Below are positions 44,585 to 52,322 of a stretch of 64,000 nt of DNA, piece after piece; position 1 is the stretch's first letter; each line of letters opens with the position of its first letter. Made by a program: the position numbers and the translations under genes. The notes under the pieces were generated by a model. It worked only from the letters and a program-made list of their open reading frames with translations, made no database searches and had not been told where the DNA came from. The DNA is from Fimbriimonadaceae bacterium (GTDB lineage Bacteria; Armatimonadota; Fimbriimonadia; Fimbriimonadales; Fimbriimonadaceae): contig JABAQM010000001.1 in NCBI GenBank assembly GCA_019187105.1, positions 1,550,001-1,614,000 of the forward strand. Direction: 5' to 3'.

Positions 44585-45955
44585 GTGGCGGATCGAAGGA
44601 AGGTCTGGCTCGGAGCCATCGCCGCCCTCGCGGTTGTCCAAGGCAGCCTGAATTCTCTCGTCGTCTATCCCAAGTGGTCCAAGGACTACAGCCTTAAACA
44701 AGGCAACATCGCCCAGGGGCTTGGACCGGATCAGCTTCTTTTGGCGTTAGCCGGCTTCCGGGAGATGATCGCTGGAATTCTCTGGGTCCGCGCCGACTCG
44801 TTCTTCGATAACGGGAACTACGACGCAATCCTGCCCATGATTCGATTGGTCACGTGGCTCGATCCGAACCAGATCGACGTCTTCGCCACCGGCATGTGGC
44901 ACATCGCCTATAACTTCACCGACGAAGAGCAGCGGTCAGACCGCCGCTATATTCCTTCGGCACTTGCCCTGGGCAAGGAAGGCGCCAAACGCAATCCAAG
45001 TACGTACGAAATGTATTTCGAGACGGGATGGCTTTGGTACCACAAGATCGACGACGACTATTTCCAAGCAGTCAAGTGGTTCGAGAAGGCTAACGAGTAT
45101 CCCGACATGATCGAGATGCGCAAGAACCTCCTGTCCAACGCCTATCAGCGCAACGGTCAGATCTCCGAGGGCCTTGACCACTATATGAAGCTTCTCGAGG
45201 AGGCGGAAAAGGAGATTAAGTCGCCGGAAGCGGGTCACCAAAGCTTTCAGCGCCGCGACACGATTGAAGGAAACATCGACACGATGATCGTGCGGATGTC
45301 CCAGCGAGGATTCTTCGCCGCCCAAAACAATGGAGGCGTGGTTCCTCCGGGACCCTACGACGTTAATCCTCCCTTTGACGTGGGCTTCAGTGTGCGGGCC
45401 ACGGTCGAGGAATACAAAACGATCCGGTTGGAAGGCACATGGAACGTCCTGCCGGTAGGCACCCGCATCCGCGTCGTGCTCAGGGACGCGAATTATCCGG
45501 GCGCCAAAGCGGCTCAGATGGACTGGGACGCCAAGGAAGACGTCGCGCTCGATCCGCCAAAGGACTGGACGTGGATGCAAGATCAGCTCTTCGTGCGGAA
45601 CCGCCGATTCAACCGGCCGATCGATATGAGCAAGGATCCCACCATGTATCCGTGCAAATCCGAAAAGTACGTCTTGGAGTTCTATTACAACGCGCGTTCG
45701 GCGCCACCTCACATCCAGGACAAGTTCAGCTGGAGCGGCGAAGGATTCACCGACTCGAACTTCCTTTCGCTGGATGCAAGGCCGAATCAGCGGGTTCTGT
45801 ACACTTCCCTCGAACTGACACGGGACCAGATTCTCCGTCGCAACGAGTGGCAAGACAAGGTTCCCGTGGTCCAGACGGCAAACTATAAGGCGCCGGAACG
45901 CGGACAGCTTCCGAGCGACGTGATCCGCATTCCGACCCTGCGATCGGGCCAATAA
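44585..45955 (+). CDS. TPR-like protein linked to ABC exporter, family unknown
   Basis: A 456-residue protein with an N-terminal transmembrane segment (KVWLGAIAALAVVQGSLNSLVVY). Helical TPR-like repeats follow (FREMIAGILWVRADSFFDNGNYDAILPMIRLV, and a tetratricopeptide stretch YFQAVKWFEKANEYPDMIEMRKNLL). The C-terminal half is beta-rich (FDVGFSVRATVEEYKTIRLEG, YVLEFYYNARSAPPHIQDKF). It is co-transcribed with an ABC-2 ATPase and permease, so it may be an extracytoplasmic partner of that exporter. I know no named family for it. Confidence 0.75.
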   Translation: MADRRKVWLGAIAALAVVQGSLNSLVVYPKWSKDYSLKQGNIAQGLGPDQLLLALAGFREMIAGILWVRADSFFDNGNYDAILPMIRLVTWLDPNQIDVFATGMWHIAYNFTDEEQRSDRRYIPSALALGKEGAKRNPSTYEMYFETGWLWYHKIDDDYFQAVKWFEKANEYPDMIEMRKNLLSNAYQRNGQISEGLDHYMKLLEEAEKEIKSPEAGHQSFQRRDTIEGNIDTMIVRMSQRGFFAAQNNGGVVPPGPYDVNPPFDVGFSVRATVEEYKTIRLEGTWNVLPVGTRIRVVLRDANYPGAKAAQMDWDAKEDVALDPPKDWTWMQDQLFVRNRRFNRPIDMSKDPTMYPCKSEKYVLEFYYNARSAPPHIQDKFSWSGEGFTDSNFLSLDARPNQRVLYTSLELTRDQILRRNEWQDKVPVVQTANYKAPERGQLPSDVIRIPTLRSGQ

Positions 45956-46338
45956 GGCCGGAGCCGGATCGAGTTTCGCGGCGAGATTGCGGCCATCCTG
46001 CCCTGAACGGAGGACAATACCTGCCGTCTTGCCCGCATATATGGCCGTTTGCCTTGACAGGTGGGGTCAACACTGGTACAATGCCCCATTGCGTCCAAGG
46101 GTTACGATACCGAACGATCTAAGGAAGCAAATCTATTCGATGAATCGCTCGCTCGTGAAAACCGGAATCCAACGCATAGCTTCCAGCTCGGAAGAATCAC
46201 GCGGTTTCGGTAGCGCCGAGCGCTGTGAGCGATTCACCTCGTCAATGACGAGCAGTTTCGCAGTTTGGTCGGGTTTCTCCCGGCGGGCTTTTGTTCGCCG
46301 GTCCGGCGCGGGTTTGAACCTTAAAGAGGGAAACTTGA
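45956..46338 (+). promoter_or_regulatory. speD upstream region with long leader
   Basis: 383 bp without an established gene. It holds a near-consensus promoter (46054-46082) and then about 250 nt of leader. Two perfect hairpins are visible in the leader: CTCGTC-AAT-GACGAG at 46238-46252 and CCGGCG-N10-CGCCGG at 46280-46301. No known riboswitch consensus is recognised. Confidence 0.5.
46054..46082 (+). promoter_or_regulatory. Strong sigma-70 promoter for speD-speE
   Basis: TTGACA (46054-46059), 17-nt spacer, TACAAT (46077-46082). An inverted repeat TTGAC-N7-GTCAA (46054-46070) covers the -35 box and half of the spacer, as an operator would. Confidence 0.85.
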
Positions 46339-46947
46339 TTGGCTATCACGCTTGCATTCCTTAGCTGCGCTGCCTTTGCAGCAATCGTCCCGCTGGTCCA
46401 TCCAGCCAGATCATCTTTCTTCCGTCGGCTGATCGACAAACTCAGGGGTGGCCATGCTATCGTCGCAACGCCTGAGCGAAGCACCCAGTCGGGCTGGCAA
46501 TTTATCCACTGCGACGACCTCGCTTCCTTCCAGGAGTGGCTTGGCCGGGACGAGATGGGGCTGCCGCCAGCGGAAGGAGAAGATCCTTCGCTGGGCTCGC
46601 ATTTGCTTGTCGAACTATTCGGGTGCAAGCAAGATGCTCTTGAAGAGGAGCTATCGGTAGGCGAAGCCATGCGAAGCGCCGCCGACGAAAGCCTCGCGAC
46701 CGTCGTCGCCGAATCGTTCCACGAGTTCAAGCCTTACGGTGTCTCCGGCGCGGTTATCATTCAGGAATCCCACTACACGATCCACACGTGGCCGGAGCAT
46801 GGCTACGCAGCCGTGGACTTGTTCTACTGCGGTGGCACGGTTCACGTCCACCGTGCCATTGACGTCCTTGTCGAACGCTTTCGACCGAGTCGGATGAAGT
46901 TTCTCGTCGTCCGGCGTGGCATTCGCACGGAAGTTGTCCGCCATTAG
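46339..46947 (+). CDS. speD: S-adenosylmethionine decarboxylase with N-terminal extension
   Basis: A 202-residue pyruvoyl enzyme that makes decarboxylated SAM for aminopropyl transfer. The catalytic core is at residues ~84-202: GSHLLVELFGCKQ, then VSGAVIIQESHYTIHTWPEHG with the ESHYTIHTWPE self-cleavage site (Ser forms the pyruvoyl group), and AAVDLFYCGG. Usual bacterial SpeD is 115-140 residues and starts near the first block. Here about 80 extra residues include a hydrophobic leader (LAFLSCAAFAAIVPLV). The TTG start at 46339 has AGAGGG upstream; an internal ATG at 46555 would give a shorter form. It is followed by speE. Confidence 0.92.
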   Translation: MAITLAFLSCAAFAAIVPLVHPARSSFFRRLIDKLRGGHAIVATPERSTQSGWQFIHCDDLASFQEWLGRDEMGLPPAEGEDPSLGSHLLVELFGCKQDALEEELSVGEAMRSAADESLATVVAESFHEFKPYGVSGAVIIQESHYTIHTWPEHGYAAVDLFYCGGTVHVHRAIDVLVERFRPSRMKFLVVRRGIRTEVVRH

Positions 46948-46994
46948 CACGCGGACGATGGACTTTTCCTCGCCTCTCCCGCCCAATTAAACGA

Positions 46995-47924
46995 ATGTTT
47001 TCACAAAGCACCGGCATGTTCGTTGCCGAAACCCATACAACGGCCGTCACCTGGCTCTTCACTGTCGAAAAGTTCCTGAAGGAAGGCAAGACGCAGTTCC
47101 AGGAGTACCAAATTGCCGAGATTCCGCGATTTGGCAAGTCGCTTTTTCTCGATTACAACATTCAGACATCCCTCCTCGATGAGCATGTCTTCCATGAGTG
47201 CATGACCCAACCCGCTATGGTGCTGCACCCAAATCCCAAGAAGGTCGCCGTCTGCGGTGGCGGGGAGGGAGCAACGCTGCGGGAGGCGCTCAAGCATAAC
47301 ACAGTCGAAAAGGCTGTGATGATCGATATCGATGAGGAGCTCATCGACATGGTGCGGGACCACATGCCGGAATGGCACCAAGGCTCATTCGACGACCCTC
47401 GTACCGAAATGGAATTCTGCGACGCGCGCAAATATCTCGAGAGTGCCAAGGGTGCAAACTTTGACGTAATCCTAAGCGACTTAACCAACCCCCACGAGGC
47501 AGGGCCGGCTCTGTTCCTGTTTACCAAGGAGTACTACCAAATATGTGCCGATGCCCTAAGTGACGATGGCGTTTTTGCTATGCAAGCAGGCTGCGCGAAT
47601 ATGAACTATTTCGATCTTTTCGCGTGCAATATGAAAACTCTGGAGAGCATGAAGGAAACGTTCCCGTACGTTCGTGGGTATCTTGCGTTCGTCACAACCT
47701 TCATGCTCCCATGGGGATTCGTTCTTGCCAGTAAGAAATACGACCCCCTCCAACTGGCCGAACAAGAGATCGCCAGCCGCTTCGCCGCCCGGGGCGTAAA
47801 GACCAAATACTATACGCCTCGCTATCACTCGGCCACGTTTACACTTCCCGACTATCTCCTCGAGGCGACGGAGGAGGTTGGAAGAGTGTTAACTGATGCT
47901 CAACCTTATATCTGGACGGCCTAA
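46995..47924 (+). CDS. speE: Spermidine synthase-family aminopropyltransferase
   Basis: A 309-residue transferase that moves the aminopropyl group from decarboxylated SAM to an amine. SAM-binding blocks VAVCGGGEGATLREALK, IDIDEELIDMVRDHMPEWHQGSFDDPR and CDARKYL closely match the Thermus-type enzyme, which uses agmatine. Two active-site positions differ from most spermidine synthases: Phe66 where Tyr binds the amine (DEHVFHE), and Asn165 in DLTNP in place of the usual DSTDP second Asp. Substrate preference may therefore be altered. It lies 47 bp after speD. Confidence 0.93.
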   Translation: MFSQSTGMFVAETHTTAVTWLFTVEKFLKEGKTQFQEYQIAEIPRFGKSLFLDYNIQTSLLDEHVFHECMTQPAMVLHPNPKKVAVCGGGEGATLREALKHNTVEKAVMIDIDEELIDMVRDHMPEWHQGSFDDPRTEMEFCDARKYLESAKGANFDVILSDLTNPHEAGPALFLFTKEYYQICADALSDDGVFAMQAGCANMNYFDLFACNMKTLESMKETFPYVRGYLAFVTTFMLPWGFVLASKKYDPLQLAEQEIASRFAARGVKTKYYTPRYHSATFTLPDYLLEATEEVGRVLTDAQPYIWTA

Positions 47925-48022
47925 AGTCCTAGCAATCGAACAGAAATCGGGGTACACCTCGTCGTAATGCATGGCGCGTCGGCAGGGTTGCCGGGAAAAA
48001 CGCGTACGGAGGTCTTCGAACA

Positions 48023-48322
48023 ATGATGTTTCGACGATTGTATTGGGTCACGGAAGTCTCTGAGGCGGGAAATGTCCGCGTTGCCGGAGTCTATACGTCG
48101 ATTCCTGATCTGATTGAGAAAGGTCTTGAAAATGGCGCGGTAACGCGAATCTCGCTGGTCAAGCTCGATAGCTGCGACGGCCCCCTTGGCCGCTGGGAGT
48201 CCCCCTCGTTCGGCAATATGCGCGAAGACCTCCAGGCCTACGTCGCTACGGGAGAATTTGCCCTGGACGAGATTCAATCCCTTGCGATGGCGATCAGCGG
48301 ACTGGCCGGCATCAAGGCTTAG
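48023..48322 (+). CDS. Small conserved hypothetical protein
   Basis: A 99-residue protein (MMFRRLYWVTEVSEAGNVRVAG, VYTSIPDLIEKGLENG, LVKLDSCDGPLGRWESPSF) with a mixed alpha/beta pattern and no leader or membrane segment. GGAGG lies at suitable distance upstream. The start could be either of the two adjacent ATGs. It overlaps the end of the convergent DinB-like gene by 4 bp. I do not recognise a family. Confidence 0.65.
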   Translation: MMFRRLYWVTEVSEAGNVRVAGVYTSIPDLIEKGLENGAVTRISLVKLDSCDGPLGRWESPSFGNMREDLQAYVATGEFALDEIQSLAMAISGLAGIKA

Positions 48323-48762
48323 CCCGCCCGCACCGTTCGCTTGATCAAGTTCATTTGCCCGATGTGGTAGGCCCCATGGACGGCGATACGAACCAACGCA
48401 TCGATCGCTTCCTCGTCGGTCGGCAGCTTGTGGTCGAACGGATCGCTTTCGGTAAGGCGAAGGGCCTCGTTGAGGCCGGCAAGAAACCGCTTCTTAAGAA
48501 CCGGAAACTCGCTTTCCTCTGGCACGCGAAAGTCGTTGCTCCAGACCTCCATCTGCGGTCGGCGCGGCTTGCCCGCCAGTTTTTCGAGCCAGATGTCCTG
48601 CCATAGGAGCGCATGGGCAAGATTGGTGGCGAGTGAATAGGGTACGTGGTCGGGCTGGATCGAGGCCGTGCCAGCCTTGATGCGCAGCATGCCAGCCGGT
48701 GTCGGAATGTCGTAGCCCTCAATGATATGCCGTAAGACCAGCGCCAGCACCGTGCGATCCAT
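48319..48762 (-). CDS. DinB-like (YfiT) metal-binding protein
   Basis: A 147-residue four-helix-bundle protein. The metal-ligand histidines are visible in LATNLAHALLWQDIW and AVHGAYHIGQMNLIKR, the DinB/YfiT pattern. Members are often bacillithiol- or other thiol-transferases, or uncharacterised. It has its own TAATCT box 6 nt before ATG. It follows the zinc peptidase gene with a 2-bp gap. Confidence 0.85.
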   Translation of the reverse strand: MDRTVLALVLRHIIEGYDIPTPAGMLRIKAGTASIQPDHVPYSLATNLAHALLWQDIWLEKLAGKPRRPQMEVWSNDFRVPEESEFPVLKKRFLAGLNEALRLTESDPFDHKLPTDEEAIDALVRIAVHGAYHIGQMNLIKRTVRAG

Positions 48763-48764
48763 GG

Positions 48765-49607
48765 CTATAGATTACGCGCTGAGAACGTGTCCCCCTGCCG
48801 CATATCGCCGGTATCCCAGCCCTTGCGGAACCACCTCATGCGTTGTTCGGATGTTCCGTGGGTGAAGGATTCGGGCACGGTATAGCCCTGCGACCGCTTT
48901 TGGATCGTGTCATCGCCAATCGCAGCCGCAGCGTTGAGCGCTTCCTCGATATCTTCCCGGTCGAGGATGTTTTTCATCTTCTGGGCATGGTGAGCCCAGA
49001 CGCCGGCAAGGTAGTCGGCTTGCAGTTCGAGCCTCACACTCAGGTTGTTGTAAGCAGCTTCCGAAATGCGACCCCGCTGGGAGTGCACCTTCTCCGTCAG
49101 GCCGAGGATGTGCTGGATGTGGTGGCCCACTTCATGGGCGATCACATACGCTTGGGCGAAGTCTCCCGGCGCCCCGAACTTCTGGTGAAGCTCGTCGTAG
49201 AACTCAAGGTCGATATAGACCTGCGAATCGTTAGGGCAATAGAAGGGTCCCATGGCTGCGCTGGCAAAGCCGCAGGCACTCTCGACCTGGCCGGCAAAAA
49301 TCACCAGTTTGGGCTCGATGTACTGAACTCCCGCCTGCTCAGGAAGGATTCGATTCCAGACATCCTCGGTATCGGCCAGCACCACCGATACGAAGTCTTT
49401 CCGCTCCTCCTCCTCCGGAGTAAGTGGCCGCTGAACGCCCGGCTGATCGTTCAGTTGCTGGAGCGCGGTTCGAGGATCCCCGCCCAAGAGGGTGACCAGC
49501 AAAACGATAATGAGCGTCCCAACGCCACCTCCCACCGCCATCCCCCTGGGGGACATGCCTCGCCGATCTTCGATGTTCTCGCTTTCCCGTCTGCCACGCC
49601 AACGCAT
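48765..49607 (-). CDS. YpfJ-type neutral zinc metallopeptidase
   Basis: A 280-residue protein of the putative neutral zinc metallopeptidase family (PF04228). The N-terminal hydrophobic segment (VGGGVGTLIIVLLVTLLGG) anchors it. The catalytic zinc motif is HEVGHHIQHILG, followed by RLELQADYLAGVWAHHAQ with the third-ligand Glu. Other blocks: SACGFASAAMGPFYCPNDSQVYIDLEFYD and TFSARNL at the C-terminus. A TAGAAT box lies 9 nt before the ATG. The substrate is unknown. Confidence 0.95.
   Translation of the reverse strand: MRWRGRRESENIEDRRGMSPRGMAVGGGVGTLIIVLLVTLLGGDPRTALQQLNDQPGVQRPLTPEEEERKDFVSVVLADTEDVWNRILPEQAGVQYIEPKLVIFAGQVESACGFASAAMGPFYCPNDSQVYIDLEFYDELHQKFGAPGDFAQAYVIAHEVGHHIQHILGLTEKVHSQRGRISEAAYNNLSVRLELQADYLAGVWAHHAQKMKNILDREDIEEALNAAAAIGDDTIQKRSQGYTVPESFTHGTSEQRMRWFRKGWDTGDMRQGDTFSARNL
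48769..48774 (-). promoter_or_regulatory. -10 box (TAATCT), leaderless type, DinB-like gene
   Basis: TAATCT on the minus strand ends 6 nt before the ATG at 48762 and lies inside the last codons of the upstream gene. Confidence 0.4.
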
Positions 49608-49684
49608 CTTGTAACTATTCTACGGCTGGCGGCCATTTCATCAACCGAGAAACCGAAGCTACGGTTCCTTTCGTAAATGACGGT

Positions 49685-50857
49685 ATGTCATCCGCCTTGG
49701 CACTTGCCGCGATCATCGTTTCGCAATCGGGCACCGCTTCCCAGGATTTCTCCGCCTTGTGGGACAAGTGCAAGCGGACCATCACCCAGACCTACTACGC
49801 GAAGAATTCGCAGAAAGCAAAGATGGAGGGGCTTCTGGCGAAGTACGAGCCGCGAGCGAAGGCTGCCACAACCCATGACGCCTTCGACACGGTGATGGAC
49901 GAAATGATCGCCGAATTCAAGGACTCGCACTTCGATTTCCTCAGCAAGGGTGACCAGGGCTTCTACTCGTTCTCGGAAATGCTCAAGCGCGAGAATGGCG
50001 AGGAAATGCCGCACATCGGGGCGTGGTTCAAGCGGGCTCCCGACGGCTATACGGTGACGATGGTATTGAACGGGATGCCCGCCGAAGCAGCCGGGCTCAA
50101 GAAGGGCGACGTTATCACGCGCATCGACGGCAAGCCGTTCACACCCGTTGCATCGCTCCAGCCGTTCGTGGGCAAGAAAGCCTCCATCGAGTACCGCCGG
50201 GGAAGCGGGGCGCGCAAGGCGGACGTCCAGGTTGAATCGTCGAGGGGCATGGAGATGTTTCTTCAGGCGACCAAGAACAGCGTCCGCACTATTGAGCATC
50301 AGGGTAGGAAGTACGGCTATATCCACCTGTGGACTATGGCCTCCGACCAATTCAAACGGACTCTGGAATCGGCGGTTTACGGCGCCCTAAAGGACACCGA
50401 CGGTTTCATTCTCGATATCCGCGACGGGTTTGGCGGCCGTCCCGAAGGCTACGGCGATCCGTTCTTCCGACCGGAAGCACAGATTGAATGGACCTTTTCC
50501 GGTCAGGATCGAGGGAGTCTCCAACTGTTTGGCTACGGTCGGCCGCTCGTCGTCCTCATCAACGGCGGCAGCAGAAGCGCGAAGGAAGTCTTCAGCTACA
50601 TCATCAAGAAATCGAAGCGGGCCACCCTCATCGGCTCACGCACTTCAGGTTCCGTACTGGGCACCTCTCCGAATCCGATTGCCGACTGGGCCTTCCTGGA
50701 AGTCCCCATGGTCGACGTCGTTGTGGATGGCAAGCGGCTCGAAGGGGTCGGCGTCGAGCCTGATATCGCAGTCGCCTCGGAACACGATGTGGATGGGAAG
50801 GACCTTTATATCGAGGCTGCGGTCACCCACCTCACGAAGGTGATTTCGAAGAACTAG
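49685..50857 (+). CDS. S41-family carboxyl-terminal protease with PDZ domain
   Basis: A 390-residue exported serine protease of the S41 (CtpA-like) family. A short leader precedes a helical N-terminus. The PDZ domain is about residues 105-180 (YTVTMVLNGMPAEAAGLKKGDVITRIDGKPF). The S41 catalytic domain has the Ser in INGGSRSAKEVFSY with Lys four residues on (SAKE), FILDIRDGFGG, and GVGVEPDIAV. Converges with pabA/trpG, overlapping by 4 bp. Confidence 0.93.
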   Translation: MSSALALAAIIVSQSGTASQDFSALWDKCKRTITQTYYAKNSQKAKMEGLLAKYEPRAKAATTHDAFDTVMDEMIAEFKDSHFDFLSKGDQGFYSFSEMLKRENGEEMPHIGAWFKRAPDGYTVTMVLNGMPAEAAGLKKGDVITRIDGKPFTPVASLQPFVGKKASIEYRRGSGARKADVQVESSRGMEMFLQATKNSVRTIEHQGRKYGYIHLWTMASDQFKRTLESAVYGALKDTDGFILDIRDGFGGRPEGYGDPFFRPEAQIEWTFSGQDRGSLQLFGYGRPLVVLINGGSRSAKEVFSYIIKKSKRATLIGSRTSGSVLGTSPNPIADWAFLEVPMVDVVVDGKRLEGVGVEPDIAVASEHDVDGKDLYIEAAVTHLTKVISKN

Positions 50858-51465
50858 GCCGCGGCCGGTCGCCGGGCCACCCAGTTCGCGAAGTTCTCGA
50901 CAATACGCATGCCGTTCTCGGTGAGCGCAGACTCGGGATGGAACTGCACGCCTTCTATCGGCAATCGTTCGTGGCGGATCCCCATGACTTCATTGTCGTC
51001 ACGGGCGCGTGCCGTTATCTTGAAGCCCGGTGGCAGAGAAGCCTCGGTCATCACCAGCGAGTGATAGCGGATCGCCGAAAAAGGATTTGGCATGCCTTCG
51101 AACAGCCCTTGGCAGTCGTGCTCGACGAGCGAGGCCTTACCATGCATGATCTTGTGAGCCTGTGTGACAACTCCGCCGGCAACATACGCGACCGCCTGGT
51201 GGCCGAGGCAGACGCCGAAGATCGGGACACCGGAGAGTTCCGGCACCGACTCCGAAAGGACCGCATTCATCAGACCCAGGCAGATACCCGACTCCTTAGG
51301 GGTACACGGCCCCGGCGAAAGCATGATGCCGTCGGGACGAAGCTCTTGGATGGCAGCCAAGTCGATTTGGTCGTTGCGACGCACCTCGATGTCCGCACCG
51401 CACTGCCCAAGGTGCTGCACCAAGTTATAGGTGAAGCTGTCGTAGTTGTCGATCACCAAGATCAT
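50854..51465 (-). CDS. Glutamine amidotransferase subunit of anthranilate/aminodeoxychorismate synthase
   Basis: A 203-residue class I amidotransferase (TrpG/PabA). Catalytic Cys lies in FGVCLGHQAVA, the His and Glu in GVQFHPESA; the N-terminus MILVIDNYDSFTYNLVQHLG is diagnostic of the pair. It feeds ammonia to TrpE or PabB, which are not in the window. In many bacteria one subunit serves both folate and tryptophan pathways, so I leave the symbol open. ATG overlaps the nitrilase stop by 4 bp. Confidence 0.95.
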   Translation of the reverse strand: MILVIDNYDSFTYNLVQHLGQCGADIEVRRNDQIDLAAIQELRPDGIMLSPGPCTPKESGICLGLMNAVLSESVPELSGVPIFGVCLGHQAVAYVAGGVVTQAHKIMHGKASLVEHDCQGLFEGMPNPFSAIRYHSLVMTEASLPPGFKITARARDDNEVMGIRHERLPIEGVQFHPESALTENGMRIVENFANWVARRPAAA

Positions 51466-52310
51466 CGCGCCGCCACCCACGCCTGGACGTCGCTCCATGC
51501 GCTTTCAAGATCGCTGATCAGTGGGCTTCCGGCTCGGGCAAGCGTCACCTGATCGAGATCGATCTCCGTGACCAGCACGTGCTCCTCGGCGACCGGACTC
51601 TGCGCTATGAGCTTCCCAAAGGGATCCACGACCATGCCCCCGCCGACAAAGCCCTTGCCGCCTTCGAATCCTGTGAGCATGGCGTTCAGACAGTACACGC
51701 CGTGCTCTTCGGCGATGCCCGTGAGCACACGCTCGTAGCGCAAGAGGTTGCTTGGCCGGTCCTCAGAAAACCCACGCGCAGGTGACGCGCTCGGCACGAT
51801 CATTACCGTCGCCCCATCCAGCGCGAGCAGCGTGGAAAGAATGGAGTGCCAGGCATCCTCGCAGATCATGATGCCGAAGCGACCAAAGCGGGTTTCGACG
51901 GTGCCTGGTGCGGTTCCCCGGCCCACAAACCGGTCCTCGTCAAAGACGCCATAGGTGGGCAGGAAGAACTTGTGATAGGAGGTAACCAGCTGCCATGCCG
52001 CACCATCCCACGAAACGTAGGCCGCGCTGTTGTAAAGCAAGGTGCCTTCCTTCTCATAGAAACCGATCACGGCATCGATCGGCCTCTCGGGACGGAAGTT
52101 CGTCAGGCGCTCAAGTAAGCCCTGGCTGGTCAGAGAAGATTCCAACACCCCGCCCTCCAGGAAGTAGCCGGTCGTGCTCGCTTCGGGAAACACGACCAGG
52201 TCGACACCCTCGCGGCTGACCTCGAGGATGGTTTCACCGATCCGGGCGAGGTTCTCGTCGACCTTGGCTTTCGCCGGAGCAAATTGCACGCAGGCGACCG
52301 AAAGTCGCAT
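51462..52310 (-). CDS. Carbon-nitrogen hydrolase (nitrilase superfamily)
   Basis: A 282-residue amidase-like enzyme with the Glu-Lys-Cys triad: Glu in VVFPEASTTGYF, Lys in YHKFFLPTYGVFDE, Cys in IMICEDAWHS. The family cleaves amides or nitriles and includes NAD synthetase amidases and omega-amidase; the substrate cannot be told from this sequence. It is upstream of and coupled to the amidotransferase gene, possibly supplying or processing glutamine-derived compounds. Confidence 0.9.
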   Translation of the reverse strand: MRLSVACVQFAPAKAKVDENLARIGETILEVSREGVDLVVFPEASTTGYFLEGGVLESSLTSQGLLERLTNFRPERPIDAVIGFYEKEGTLLYNSAAYVSWDGAAWQLVTSYHKFFLPTYGVFDEDRFVGRGTAPGTVETRFGRFGIMICEDAWHSILSTLLALDGATVMIVPSASPARGFSEDRPSNLLRYERVLTGIAEEHGVYCLNAMLTGFEGGKGFVGGGMVVDPFGKLIAQSPVAEEHVLVTEIDLDQVTLARAGSPLISDLESAWSDVQAWVAAR

Positions 52311-52322
52311 CGGATCAGTGTA

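Noticed and set aside
46089-46338. SAM-I or other known riboswitch before speD
   Set aside because: No match to conserved cores I remember; kept only as a structured leader of unknown type.
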